A DNA stretch of 64,000 nt from Methanolobus vulcani. GTDB taxonomy: Archaea > Halobacteriota > Methanosarcinia > Methanosarcinales > Methanosarcinaceae. Position numbers and translations under genes: made by a program. Of the stretch, positions 18,461 through 27,764 are shown one piece after another (position 1 is the first letter of the stretch; each line of letters starts with the position of its first letter). Location of the stretch: the NCBI RefSeq assembly GCF_900100715.1, contig NZ_FNCA01000002.1, positions 62,001 to 126,000 on the forward strand. Reading direction: 5' to 3'. The notes under the pieces were generated by a model that saw only the letters and a program-made list of their open reading frames with translations, did no database searches and was not told where the DNA came from.

Positions 18461-19006
18461 TTATTTCTGTTTTTGCTCTTTTCCGATAAGCACTTCCGTT
18501 GATTTGATTATTGCAAAGACATTGTCTCCTTCTTTGATCTCAAGTCGTTCCACTGCTTCGGAAGTTATGATGGATGTGAGCGCAGATGGGTCGATCTCCA
18601 GTTTTACTTTTGCAACAAGACCTTCTTTTTCAATGCCCACAACCTTTGCAGGAATCTTATTACGTGCTGAGATGGCAAGACCCAGTTTTTCCCAGGATCC
18701 TTCATCTTCCATCGTATTGTTGATGAATTTCCTGTTCATCTCATATTCCTTGATAAGTCTGCGACCTTCATCTGTAAGAAAAGTTCCTTGGTTCTTTCCG
18801 CCCCTTATAGTCGTAACTACATCTTTACCAAGTCTCTCACTCATCTTATTGAGGACATTCCATGCATGTTTGTAGGATATATCCATTTTCATACAGGCTT
18901 TGCGAAGTGATCTCTCTTCGTCGATGGCTTTGAGAAGTTCGACTTTTCCACCGCCTATTATTGGTTTTCCGTCTTCTGCAAGCCAGACTTTTGTTTTTGC
19001 TTCCAT
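18461..19006 (-). CDS. modE: ModE-type molybdate-responsive regulator
   Basis: The 181-residue protein has an N-terminal ModE/LysR-like winged helix (KVELLKAIDEERSLRKACMKMDISYKHAWNVLNKM) and a C-terminal Mop/TOBE oxyanion-binding domain at about 118-176 (SARNKIPAKVVGIEKEGLVAKVKLEI). ModE proteins sense molybdate or tungstate and control uptake and molybdoenzyme genes. Only one Mop domain is present, where E. coli ModE has two. No molybdate transporter genes are adjacent, so targets lie elsewhere. The XRE-type gene starts 16 bp away on the same strand upstream. Confidence 0.88.
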   Translation of the reverse strand: MEAKTKVWLAEDGKPIIGGGKVELLKAIDEERSLRKACMKMDISYKHAWNVLNKMSERLGKDVVTTIRGGKNQGTFLTDEGRRLIKEYEMNRKFINNTMEDEGSWEKLGLAISARNKIPAKVVGIEKEGLVAKVKLEIDPSALTSIITSEAVERLEIKEGDNVFAIIKSTEVLIGKEQKQK

Positions 19007-19022
19007 TATTTATCTCCTGGTG

Positions 19023-19229
19023 TCATTTGAGGTCAGATTCATCAAAGATGAACAGCTCATCTATTGTTGTCTCAAGAGTTATTGCTACTTTATATGCAAG
19101 TTTTAGTGAGGGATTGTATTTCCCTTTTTCCAGAAAACCGATGGTTTCTCTTCTCACACCAACTTTGTTTGCAAGGTCTTCCTGAGTCATGTCATATCTG
19201 GCCCGGAGTTCCTTGATCCTTGTTCTCAT
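19023..19229 (-). CDS. XRE/Cro-type helix-turn-helix regulator
   Basis: This compact 68-residue DNA-binding protein has the five-helix Cro/C1 pattern: [46 protein letters not shown]. It lies 23 bp behind a membrane protein gene in the same direction, a common archaeal and bacterial pairing in which the short regulator controls the pair. ModE follows 16 bp downstream of its stop, so the three genes may be one transcript. Confidence 0.87.
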   Translation of the reverse strand: MRTRIKELRARYDMTQEDLANKVGVRRETIGFLEKGKYNPSLKLAYKVAITLETTIDELFIFDESDLK

Positions 19230-19252
19230 CCTATCATCCCTGCATTTTGTTC

Positions 19253-19648
19253 TTATTCAACATCTCCTTTTCTGAAAAGGTACCATTGAATTCCTTTTGC
19301 AGTTACAAGCATTGTTACCATGAGGATTGCCAGTACTTGCCTGATTGTCAGTTGTATGATCTGGAATTCATCTACCCAGAACAAAAGGGAGATTAGAATG
19401 AATGTTATGAGCCATGAATATGAAAGCCCGTAAGCACCGATCTTGATAGTTCTCTCATCTTTTACAGGTCCGTTGCGATATCTTCTTGCTTTTACGAATG
19501 TTACAAAGATAATAATCGATCCGGCATTTATGAATCCAGTCCCAAGAGCCTGATATTGTTCCTGGAACGCAACCATGAAAATGCCTATTAGTATAAGGAT
19601 CAAAGCAAAAGTGTAACTTATCTTTGTGTATTTTTCAATTTGTCCCAT
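19253..19648 (-). CDS. Four-span membrane protein (DUF2178-like), paired with XRE regulator
   Basis: The 131-residue protein has four hydrophobic helices (about 10-30, 36-55, 74-95 and 100-120) and a basic loop ([15 protein letters not shown]). The sequence [16 protein letters not shown] before the third span is typical of DUF2178-type proteins, usually encoded next to a small XRE regulator as here. AGAGGATAAATC precedes the ATG. The function of this family is unknown. Confidence 0.7.
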   Translation of the reverse strand: MGQIEKYTKISYTFALILILIGIFMVAFQEQYQALGTGFINAGSIIIFVTFVKARRYRNGPVKDERTIKIGAYGLSYSWLITFILISLLFWVDEFQIIQLTIRQVLAILMVTMLVTAKGIQWYLFRKGDVE

Positions 19649-19714
19649 GATTTATCCTCTATTCTTCATTTCGATGGAATTAATTCTAACATTATATTAG
19701 GTTAAACTATCATT

Positions 19715-19734
19715 ATGTTATCTATATCTAACAT
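19715..19734. promoter_or_regulatory. Inverted repeat in the promoter of the membrane/XRE pair
   Basis: ATGTTA and TAACAT are inverted around TCTATATC, about 70-85 bp before the start of the membrane gene. A related CTAAC...TTAG dyad lies beside it. The dyad may be the site of the XRE regulator. Confidence 0.4.
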
Positions 19735-19849
19735 CTACTATTTATAGTAAATCATTATTCTAAGTACTCGAAAATTATTTATGTTGTCTTCAACTGATAT
19801 TATGCCTGTATAATTGACTTTTAAAGAACTATTTTGACAGGTGGGAATG

Positions 19850-20467
19850 ATGAAAATAAATGTGATCTTTTATAGTTTGTATGGACATAATTACAAGATG
19901 GCTCAGGCTGTTGTAGAAGGTGCCAGGGAAGTTGAAGGAGCAGAAGTCGGACTTTTTCAGGTTCATGAAACATTTACTCCTGAGATCCTCGAAAAAATGA
20001 GAGCCGCAGAATCGAAAAAGAGCTTTGAGCACATTCCTGTTGCAACAGTGGATAATCTCACAGAAGCAGATGCCATCATCTTTGGAACACCCACACGTTT
20101 TGGCATGATGGCTGCACAGATGCGTGCTTTCCTTGACAGGACTGGTGGCATCTGGTCAAAGGGTGAACTTATCGGTAAAGTAGCTAGTGTTTTTACATCC
20201 AGCAGCACACAGCACGGTGGTCAGGAATCCACAATACTGAGTTTCCATACAACGCTGTTGCATCATGGAATGATTATAGTGGGCGTTCCGTATTCTGAAA
20301 AGAGACAGTCAACACTTGATGAGATCACAGGCGGTAGTCCTTATGGAGCTTCCACGATAACAGGCAGCGGATCAGGAAAGAGGCAGCCAAGTGAGAATGA
20401 GCTTGGGATTGCAAGGTTCCAGGGCAGGCATGTTGCTGAGATCACAAAGAAAATGGTTGGTGAGTGA
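19850..20467 (+). CDS. wrbA: WrbA-type NAD(P)H:quinone oxidoreductase / flavodoxin-fold protein
   Basis: The 205-residue flavoprotein carries WrbA signatures: an FMN phosphate loop in [14 protein letters not shown], the segment [59 protein letters not shown], and [11 protein letters not shown] near the end. WrbA makes a tetramer that reduces quinones with two electrons, protecting against redox stress. I chose the ATG at 19850 (MKINVIFYS); AGGTGG lies just upstream and 19847 is the alternative. The gene is divergent from the XRE/DUF2178 pair with a 200-bp promoter region between. Confidence 0.93.
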   Translation: MKINVIFYSLYGHNYKMAQAVVEGAREVEGAEVGLFQVHETFTPEILEKMRAAESKKSFEHIPVATVDNLTEADAIIFGTPTRFGMMAAQMRAFLDRTGGIWSKGELIGKVASVFTSSSTQHGGQESTILSFHTTLLHHGMIIVGVPYSEKRQSTLDEITGGSPYGASTITGSGSGKRQPSENELGIARFQGRHVAEITKKMVGE

Positions 20468-20638
20468 ATTAATCATCACAAATCTTTTTTGTTTTTATTG
20501 TCATTTCTTATTTTTATTACCGAAATGCACCACTGCATATAACTTCGAACATCTTTGAAGTTTAAGCAAAGTATATACAGTCATATTCCCAAACTCTGTA
20601 CTAAGGAGCATAATACTCTTAGTCTGGAGTGGTTAAAA

Positions 20639-23600
20639 TTGAACTTAACAGGGAAAAAAACAGTCTCTTTAGTACTTATAGTATCGGTGGCTGCAATTTT
20701 TGCAGTTCTGATATCGGGTTGCATAGGAAACAATACAGACACAGTTCTTTCATCAAATATAGCTGATCCATGTAGCGGTCAGGTATCATCTTCAGGTGAT
20801 GAATTCTTCATACTTGCACCACAAACCCTTTTCTCAGGTGGCGAGAGTTCCGTAACAATGGCAGCTTTTTCCGACAACAAATCCGTGGAGCGCTGTGTGG
20901 AATATACGCTAACTGATGAAAATGACAATGAGATAACTCTTGTCCAGGCATCGACATCCGAATCCGGAAATGTTGTAGCTACATTTGAAGTGCCTGACGT
21001 TGAAGAGGGAACTTATGTACTTACTGCGAAGCCTTCAGGTGTAGACACTGAATTCACGGCAACAGTAGATGTGGTAAAGAACAATCCACTGTTCATCGAA
21101 ACAGACAAACCCATCTACAAACCCGGCCAGACGATACATGGCAGGATAGTTTCTCTGAACAACAACCTCGTACCTGTTCAGGAAGACATCACCGTTGAGA
21201 TCACAGATGCAAAAGGTATCAAGGTCTTCAAGGAAGAACTTCCCTCAAACGAATACGGAGTAATTTCCTTTGATCTGCCACTGGCATCTGAACTCAATCT
21301 TGGAACATGGAAAATAATAGCAACATCAGGAAGCTCCAGTTCTAACGTTGATATCCAGATAGATAAATATGTGCTTCCAAAATTTGATGTTTCACTTGAA
21401 ACCCCACAGGAATGGTTCCTTGTTTCAGATAAAATTACAGGCACAGTTTCAGCCAATTATTTCTTTGGAAAAGAGGTTGATGGTGATGTGCTTGTGGAAG
21501 CATCACGCTATGTTGGTGAATGGGAACAATATGCAACTTTCTCCGGCACACTTGAGAACGGTTCAATTCAATTTGAGCTTCCGGCTGTAGAATACGCAAC
21601 CGGAACATACGGAGCAGGTGGGCAGGCAAGTCTCATGCTCAACGTGACTGTCACAGATACGGGCAATCATCGTGAATCCACAAACAAGCTTCTGACCATT
21701 GCAGAATCTCCTGTAGTTCTCCAGATAATCCCTGAGTCAAATTCAATAAAACCAGGCATGCCATTGCAGGTTCTGCTGGTCACAAAAGATCCGGGAGGCA
21801 ATCCTGTTGATACAAAGGTAAGTGTTGAGACCCTTATCAGGGATATTTCCTATAATGAAGTTACAAATAGCGAATCAGTAACTACTGTAGGAGGCATTGA
21901 AATGTTGGAATACGATATTCCTCTTAATACAACTACAATGTCTATAGATGCCAATACAGAGGATGCTCATGCAAGTGAAGTTCTATATGCTACGTATTCC
22001 CCAAGTGCAAGCTTCATTCATATTACTCAGACAAGTGATGGTGTGCCAGCAGTTGGTGACACTATTTCATTCCATGTCTACTCGACAAATCCGGGAACTG
22101 TTTTCTATGATGTGTTTGCCAATGGAAGAACTGTCTATTCAGCAACAAGCGATGAAGCTGATATCAGCATCCCAGTAACGCCACAGATGAGTCCTCAGGC
22201 AAAAGTTGTTGCTTACATGATAAACCCTAACAGTGAAGTATCAGTTGATGTGCTTCCTTTTGATGTGGAATTCTCCACTCAGGTAGATCTTTCAAGTTCA
22301 TTCAGCAGTGAATCGGCTGAACCAGGAGATGACGTTACAGTTGATTTCAATGCAGGAAGCAGGTCAATGATCGGTTTCTCCATAGTTGATGAGTCGGTCT
22401 ATGCTCTAAGTGAAGGCAGGCTCAATCTCAAGCAGGTTTTTGATGAACTGGAAAAACGTTTCATGGAACCACAGGCGGAATCTCATCCTTCATGGTACTT
22501 AGAAGGTGCCTATGACACTCTTTACAATGAAGGTATGGTAGTTATGGCATCGCCTGGAATTGATGTTCCTCAATCCAGATACTATGGTTATCAGACTACT
22601 GGACGTGAAGTTAAAGTTGATGTTGCAAACTTTGCAGGTTTCATGATGGACGTTGAAGATGGTATGGTAGTGGCTGAAGAAGCTATGGTGGCTATACCTA
22701 CTGAAGAAGCAGTTGCTGAACCCATGGCAAGTGGAGGTGAACTTGCAGAAGTGCAGCGTGTGCGTCAGTTCTTCCCTGAGACATGGGTATGGATGCCTGA
22801 ACTTCTAACCGACGAGAATGGTCTTGCAAGCGTTGACCTGAATGCACCGGACAGCATTACCACATGGAGGTTGCATGCAGTTTCAACCGGCCCCGAAGGA
22901 ATTGGTATTTCAGAATCCGGTCTCAAGGTGTTTCAGGATTTCTTCGTTGACCCGGACTTACCATATTCTGTTACAAGAGGTGAGGAATTCCCTGTACAGG
23001 TGCAGGTCTACAATTATCTTGACACGGAGCAGGATGTCAAACTAACTCTGGACGGTGCTGACTGGTTTGAGATTATCGGAGATGATGTCCAGACAATTAA
23101 CGTGGAGGGAAATGGTGTTGGATATGCCAGCTTTACGATAAGTCCTACAAAGGTTGGAAAACAGATAATTGAGATCACAGGCCAAACAACACAAAGAGCC
23201 GACGCGGTGAGAAAGGACATAATTGTTGAGGCTGAGGGTGCAACCCGCGAGATAGTTGATAATGGAGTGCTCAGTAACGGCTCTGTGGAGCTTGATGCAA
23301 CACTTCCGGCAGACATTGTTTCAGATTCCGAGAAGATCCTTGTGAGCTTCACTCCAAGTATTGTTGCTCAGAGCATAAGCGGAGTGGACGACCTGCTTGG
23401 TATGCCATACGGATGCGGTGAACAGAATATGATGCTATTCTCCACTGACGTTGAGGTTTTGAGATACCTGAAAGCAACCGGGCAGGATAATCCTGAAGTT
23501 CGTGCCAAAGCTGAGATGTACATTATCACAGGCTATCAGCGTGAACTTACATACCGCCATAGCGATGGTTCTTTTTCAGCATTCGGCGAGAGTGACGATA

Positions 23601-24880
23601 GCGGCAGTCTCTGGCTGACTTCATTCGTGCTTTCCCAGTTCAGTGGTGCAAGAGATGTCACCACTATTGATGAGAGTATTCTTTCCGAGGCTTCAGACTG
23701 GATAGAATCCTACCAGCAGGAAGATGGTTCATGGGAGCAGGTCGGTTTTGTTATCCACCAGGACATGATGGGTGGTGTGAGTGGAACCTACGCCCTGACA
23801 GCATACACAACCCTTGCACTGGATGAATATGGTTCTGCAAATCCTGTTGTTATGGCAAAAGCCCAGAAGTATCTTGAGGATAATCTTGCAGGCCAGGATG
23901 ACCCTTATGCTCTTGCCATCGGAACTCTTGCATTACAGAAACTTAACAGTCCCCTGGCAGAAGAGGCTTTTACCGGGCTGCTGGCGATTTCAAAACAGGA
24001 CGATGATGGCATGTACTGGGGATATGGTTCAGGCGATGTAAAGCTTCCATACGAATATGGTGGCTATGGGTTCATAGCTCCTTCAAGCAAGAATGTGGAA
24101 ACGACTGCATATGCCACCCTTGCACTCATCGAAGCAAATAATCCTTCAGCAACATCATCACTGAAATGGATTGCTGCACAGCGCAATTCAAATGGAGGAT
24201 TCTCAAGTACTCAGGATACTGTCATGGCTTTCAGGGCACTGATGAGTGCAGCAGCATCTGCCGGAAGGGATATCGATGCTACGGTTCATGTGATTACTGA
24301 TGGAACTGAGGTCAAGTCCGTTGAAGTGAATCAGCAGAACTTCGATGTCGTTCAGATAATTGAGATACCAGACGGTACTTCAAAGGTGGAACTTGAAATG
24401 CAAGGTACAGGTGACCTGAACTACCAGCTTGTAAGACGTTTCAATGTCATCCTGCCTGATGTCGTTGAGCAGAATGAGATCGAGCTTGACGTAGAGTATG
24501 ATTCAACTGATGTTTCAGTTAATGATATTGTAACAGTGAATGCTCACATAAAGTACAATGGGATCACTGGTATCGATGGTGTTACAAGTTCAAGCGGTAT
24601 GATGATAGTTGACCTTGCCGTTCCTACTGGTTTCAGTCCTGTTACTTCAAGCCTTGAATCAACAAAGGTATCTGAAGAAAAGATAACCCGATACGAGATT
24701 GCCGGAAGGAAGGTTATCTTCTACATCGATGATATGCAGGCCGGAGAAGAACTGAACTTCAGTATGCAGGTACAGGCTCTCTTCCCAGTGAAGGCTGTTG
24801 TGTCAGAGAGCAAGGCTTACTCGTATTATAATCCAGAGGTTGTGGCTGAGGTGAAGGGAATGAATGTGACTGTTGAATGA
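20639..24880 (+). CDS. Alpha-2-macroglobulin-family lipoprotein with thioester
   Basis: The TTG at 20639 follows GGAGTGGTTAAAA, giving 1413 residues; an in-frame TTG at 20555 would add 28 without a better site. The signal peptide ends in a lipobox LISG with Cys28. Macroglobulin domains fill the first 600 residues (e.g. ETDKPIYKPGQTIHGRI), then a variable acidic region that may serve as bait. The A2M core motif FFPETWVWMPELLTDENG and the thioester GCGEQN (Cys926-Gln929) follow, then an alpha-alpha TED barrel and a receptor-binding-like domain. A2M traps proteases covalently. Bacterial A2M is usually beside pbpC; it is not here. Confidence 0.9.
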   Translation: MNLTGKKTVSLVLIVSVAAIFAVLISGCIGNNTDTVLSSNIADPCSGQVSSSGDEFFILAPQTLFSGGESSVTMAAFSDNKSVERCVEYTLTDENDNEITLVQASTSESGNVVATFEVPDVEEGTYVLTAKPSGVDTEFTATVDVVKNNPLFIETDKPIYKPGQTIHGRIVSLNNNLVPVQEDITVEITDAKGIKVFKEELPSNEYGVISFDLPLASELNLGTWKIIATSGSSSSNVDIQIDKYVLPKFDVSLETPQEWFLVSDKITGTVSANYFFGKEVDGDVLVEASRYVGEWEQYATFSGTLENGSIQFELPAVEYATGTYGAGGQASLMLNVTVTDTGNHRESTNKLLTIAESPVVLQIIPESNSIKPGMPLQVLLVTKDPGGNPVDTKVSVETLIRDISYNEVTNSESVTTVGGIEMLEYDIPLNTTTMSIDANTEDAHASEVLYATYSPSASFIHITQTSDGVPAVGDTISFHVYSTNPGTVFYDVFANGRTVYSATSDEADISIPVTPQMSPQAKVVAYMINPNSEVSVDVLPFDVEFSTQVDLSSSFSSESAEPGDDVTVDFNAGSRSMIGFSIVDESVYALSEGRLNLKQVFDELEKRFMEPQAESHPSWYLEGAYDTLYNEGMVVMASPGIDVPQSRYYGYQTTGREVKVDVANFAGFMMDVEDGMVVAEEAMVAIPTEEAVAEPMASGGELAEVQRVRQFFPETWVWMPELLTDENGLASVDLNAPDSITTWRLHAVSTGPEGIGISESGLKVFQDFFVDPDLPYSVTRGEEFPVQVQVYNYLDTEQDVKLTLDGADWFEIIGDDVQTINVEGNGVGYASFTISPTKVGKQIIEITGQTTQRADAVRKDIIVEAEGATREIVDNGVLSNGSVELDATLPADIVSDSEKILVSFTPSIVAQSISGVDDLLGMPYGCGEQNMMLFSTDVEVLRYLKATGQDNPEVRAKAEMYIITGYQRELTYRHSDGSFSAFGESDDSGSLWLTSFVLSQFSGARDVTTIDESILSEASDWIESYQQEDGSWEQVGFVIHQDMMGGVSGTYALTAYTTLALDEYGSANPVVMAKAQKYLEDNLAGQDDPYALAIGTLALQKLNSPLAEEAFTGLLAISKQDDDGMYWGYGSGDVKLPYEYGGYGFIAPSSKNVETTAYATLALIEANNPSATSSLKWIAAQRNSNGGFSSTQDTVMAFRALMSAAASAGRDIDATVHVITDGTEVKSVEVNQQNFDVVQIIEIPDGTSKVELEMQGTGDLNYQLVRRFNVILPDVVEQNEIELDVEYDSTDVSVNDIVTVNAHIKYNGITGIDGVTSSSGMMIVDLAVPTGFSPVTSSLESTKVSEEKITRYEIAGRKVIFYIDDMQAGEELNFSMQVQALFPVKAVVSESKAYSYYNPEVVAEVKGMNVTVE

Positions 24881-24980
24881 TAGGGGAAAGGAAGGGATTT
24901 TTCTCTTCCTCCCATTTCTTTTTATAATTTACAATTGCATATTTATCCAGAATAATTTCCTTCTAAAAGAGCTGGGTAAA

Positions 24981-25568
24981 ATGGACTTCAGACTAATTTT
25001 CATTATTGGATTTGCAGGCTTTGTTGTTACAGTTATCCTGTTGGCAATTGTAATTACAATTCTTAATGAGAAACTCAGAACGAAAACTCTGGTAAAACAG
25101 GCAAATGAAATGGGATTTAAACCAGCTTCAAAAGAAATTGTTACGTCTCTTGGTTTTGAACAAACCCAGCTTGGAAACAAACAAAAGGTGTACAATGTTT
25201 TCACAGGTACATATGATGGCTTGCAGGTGATATTTTTTGATATCACAATAGTTATTGGTTATTTTATAACCGGTTCTGCAAGTTCTCATGGAGGTACTTT
25301 CAAATCATCTGGTATCATCTTTGAGAAAACTGCTCCTGTTTTTGAGTTGCAGCCTCGTTCACCGCTCTCTAATAATGCTTATAACAAATACTTCTCCTTG
25401 GACGGAGATTCTTCTTTTATGGATGAATCTCTGGCAGAGAAAATCGGGCGAAATTATACAATTGAATCCAACGGGACACATGTAATGTTCGTTCCTTCAG
25501 GAAAGCGTGTTGAAAATATCAGTGAGGAAGTAAAAGCTACTTACAGAATATTGCAGAATATAGTTTAG
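24981..25568 (+). CDS. Single-span membrane protein, function unknown
   Basis: From the ATG at 24981 the product has 195 residues: one N-terminal membrane helix (about 3-27), then a soluble domain. The soluble part is mixed alpha/beta with no recognised motif. A longer reading from 24873 would overlap the A2M stop and lacks a ribosome site. Its last codons lie inside the 51-bp promoter repeat of the next gene. Confidence 0.5.
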   Translation: MDFRLIFIIGFAGFVVTVILLAIVITILNEKLRTKTLVKQANEMGFKPASKEIVTSLGFEQTQLGNKQKVYNVFTGTYDGLQVIFFDITIVIGYFITGSASSHGGTFKSSGIIFEKTAPVFELQPRSPLSNNAYNKYFSLDGDSSFMDESLAEKIGRNYTIESNGTHVMFVPSGKRVENISEEVKATYRILQNIV

Positions 25569-25601
25569 AAACATCAATTATTTATTTCTGTCAAACTCTG
25601 A
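25551..25601 (+). repeat. Promoter repeat, copy 1 (before merR)
   Basis: These 51 bp match 26510-26560 at 42 positions. The core reads AGAAACATCAATTATTTATT and contains a TATA-like box. The copy overlaps the 3' end of the gene before merR. A TCTGAC/GTCAGA palindrome at 25597-25612 follows directly. Confidence 0.7.
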
Positions 25602-25657
25602 CCCGTGTCAGAAAAAATCACATTAAATATTTACAACTCAATTCTGTGTTGACCAAG

Positions 25658-26500
25658 ATGAAATTCGATCGGATACCAATTGGAAAGTTTTCCCTGATGA
25701 CGCACCTGACGCAGAAAGCCCTCCGTCTCTATGACAAGAAAGGTCTTCTTGTACCTGAGGCAAAGGATGCATTCACCAATTACCGTTGCTACACCTATGA
25801 TCAGATAGAAAGAGGAGTAAAGATACGAATTCTTTCCTGGATGGGATTCTCTCTTGATGAGATAGCTACCTTGCTGGATGCAGAGGAAAAAAGTGACAGT
25901 GCCACTATCAGTGTACTTATGCAGAAAAGATGCGCACACACAGAGAAGGAAATTCTCAGACTGCAGAAAGTACAACAGGTCTTGCTCAGACAAAAAGACA
26001 CATTGGAGTTGTATAGTATGTCAGTATCAGAACCAGCAATTAAAGAAGTCCCGCAGATGCGTGTGTTAAGCAAAAAAGAGATTGGAAACTATGAAGTGAC
26101 AATCGGAAAACTCATAGGAGAACTATTCGGGTTTATAGAATCACAAAATAATCTCCGAAACAATCTCAAAATGACAGGACCCTGTATGTTCATCTGCCAT
26201 GATGAGGAATACAAAGAAACAGAAGCAAATATTGAAGTTGCTCTTCCGGTATCAGGTAGCATTACTACCGATAATTTTGACGTTGAAATGGTAACATTGC
26301 CGGCTGCTAATGTTGTATCGGCTATCCATAAGGGACCCTATGAGGAAGTGGGAGTAGCATATACCCGTCTTTTTGAATACATCAAAAATAACGATCTTAA
26401 GGCTGCAGGTCCTTCCAGGTCATTATACCTGAACGATCCGAATGAAGTTTCCGAAGAGGAATTACTGACTGAGGTCCAGATTCCTGTAAAACCATTGTAA
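25658..26500 (+). CDS. MerR-family regulator with GyrI-like effector domain
   Basis: The 280-residue protein (ATG at 25658) starts with a MerR winged helix: IGKFSLMTHLTQKALRLYDKKGLLVP and the wing YRCYTYDQIERG. A coiled dimerisation helix follows (about 70-120), then a GyrI-like/SHS2 drug-binding domain at about 130-280 (NYEVTIGKLIGELFGF, AIHKGPYEEVG). This BmrR/Mta-like arrangement binds hydrophobic compounds and activates transporter or detoxification genes. No ribosome site is seen and the TATA box lies about 30 bp upstream, so the mRNA may be leaderless. Its promoter sequence recurs before the membrane gene at 26594, its likely target. Confidence 0.87.
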   Translation: MKFDRIPIGKFSLMTHLTQKALRLYDKKGLLVPEAKDAFTNYRCYTYDQIERGVKIRILSWMGFSLDEIATLLDAEEKSDSATISVLMQKRCAHTEKEILRLQKVQQVLLRQKDTLELYSMSVSEPAIKEVPQMRVLSKKEIGNYEVTIGKLIGELFGFIESQNNLRNNLKMTGPCMFICHDEEYKETEANIEVALPVSGSITTDNFDVEMVTLPAANVVSAIHKGPYEEVGVAYTRLFEYIKNNDLKAAGPSRSLYLNDPNEVSEEELLTEVQIPVKPL

Positions 26501-26509
26501 TGTAACATT

Positions 26510-26560
26510 TTGCAGGAAATAGTTCAGAAACAGCAAGTATTTATTTCAGTCAAATCCAGA
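26510..26560 (+). repeat. Promoter repeat, copy 2 (before the membrane gene)
   Basis: This second copy of the 51-bp element found before merR has 42 of 51 positions identical, with the TATA-like TATTTATTTC kept. It ends 33 bp before the ATG of the next gene. Confidence 0.7.
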
Positions 26561-26593
26561 TATTATAAACTATAAGCTGAAAGAGGATTCCAA

Positions 26594-26980
26594 ATGAACA
26601 AATATCTCAAAATGGTCCTTTACGGACTGATAGTATGGCTGGTTCCTTTTATCATCTCTTTTGCATTCGTGGACAGTCAGGGTAATTTCGTCATAGATGA
26701 GACATTCTTCAAATCTATCATGGTGGTAACCGGTGCTTTTATTGGTGTGATTCTTGCAGTGAGATATTTCAGGGATGTTGAAACAAATTATCTGAATGAA
26801 GGAATCTTTCTTGGTCTGATATGGCTGCTTGTCAATCTTGCACTGGACCTATCAATGGTGTATGGTGGATTTTTCCAGATGTCAGTGACCCAATACTTTA
26901 CTGATATAGGCATGAGATATCTTTCCATGCCGATATATACGATAGGAATGGGTTATGCGTTAATGCAGAATGCTAAATAA
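26594..26980 (+). CDS. Four-span membrane protein, probable target of the MerR regulator
   Basis: The 128-residue protein has four hydrophobic helices (about 7-25, 40-57, 73-92 and 104-122) and few charged residues. No transporter or enzyme signature is visible. AGAGGA precedes the ATG. The upstream region carries the same 51-bp element as merR, which implies coregulation. A methyltransferase-like gene follows 22 bp after its stop, possibly in the same transcript. Confidence 0.65.
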   Translation: MNKYLKMVLYGLIVWLVPFIISFAFVDSQGNFVIDETFFKSIMVVTGAFIGVILAVRYFRDVETNYLNEGIFLGLIWLLVNLALDLSMVYGGFFQMSVTQYFTDIGMRYLSMPIYTIGMGYALMQNAK

Positions 26981-27002
26981 TTTCAAAGATTAATGAACAG
27001 TT

Positions 27003-27686
27003 ATGTCTGTAAAGTACCATAATGTAGTTCCATGGGGGCGCTCTTTTAAGGAATATGTTGATATGTTCAGTCTTACGGACGAAGACCTGAACAGATCCAT
27101 TCTGGGTTGTAGTGACGGTCCTGCAAGTTTTAACTATGAAATGAACCGGAAGGGCAAATCGGTTGTTTCAGTTGATCCAATCTATGAAATGGACAAGGAA
27201 ACAATTCGAAAAAGGATTGGTGAGACCTATTTAGAAGTACTGGAGCAGACAAAGGCAAACAAAGAAAAATTCATCTGGAAGAACATATCCTCGGTTGAAG
27301 AACTGGGAAAAATTCGTATGAGTTCTATGAATCTTTTCCTCGATGATCTTGAGGAAGGCAAAAAGCATGGAAGATATGTTGCAGGTTTCCTTCCTGAGCT
27401 GCCTTTTTCAGACAATTCTTTTGACCTGGTGCTTGTATCTCATTTTCTGTTCTTATATTCGGAGCAGCTATCATTTGATTTTCATGTGCAGGCAATTAAT
27501 GAGCTTTTAAGGGTTGCCGGAGAAGTCAGGATATTTCCGGTGGTAGATCTGAATTCACGGAAATCCATTCATCTGGATGAAATTATAGGGCTCTTGGTTT
27601 CACAAGAACATGTTGTTAGTGAGGAAAAAGTAGAATATGAGTTTCAGAAGGGTGGGAATACGATGTTAAAAGTCATCCGGGAATAG
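27003..27686 (+). CDS. SAM-dependent methyltransferase-like protein
   Basis: The 227-residue protein has a class I methyltransferase layout: ILGCSDGPASFNYEM replaces the usual glycine loop, VVSVDPIYE supplies the acidic residue that binds the ribose, and LPELPFSDNSFDLVLVSHFLFLYSEQ matches motif IV and the following helix. The glycine-rich loop is not canonical, so activity is uncertain. The substrate is unknown. It follows the membrane gene by 22 bp. Confidence 0.7.
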   Translation: MSVKYHNVVPWGRSFKEYVDMFSLTDEDLNRSILGCSDGPASFNYEMNRKGKSVVSVDPIYEMDKETIRKRIGETYLEVLEQTKANKEKFIWKNISSVEELGKIRMSSMNLFLDDLEEGKKHGRYVAGFLPELPFSDNSFDLVLVSHFLFLYSEQLSFDFHVQAINELLRVAGEVRIFPVVDLNSRKSIHLDEIIGLLVSQEHVVSEEKVEYEFQKGGNTMLKVIRE

Positions 27687-27701
27687 TTCAACTACTCTTC
27701 A

Positions 27702-27738
27702 CAATGAAAACACAAAAATACTAACAACCAGATAATTT
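27702..27738 (+). promoter_or_regulatory. Shared mismatch-repair promoter element, copy before mutS
   Basis: This 37-bp element with core AAAAATACTAACAAC matches the one before mutL (31783-31819) at 34 of 37 positions. It ends 26 bp before the mutS ATG. Outside these 37 bp the two upstream regions do not resemble each other. Confidence 0.7.
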
Positions 27739-27764
27739 GGGGCACCAATTTTGTGTGAATCATC

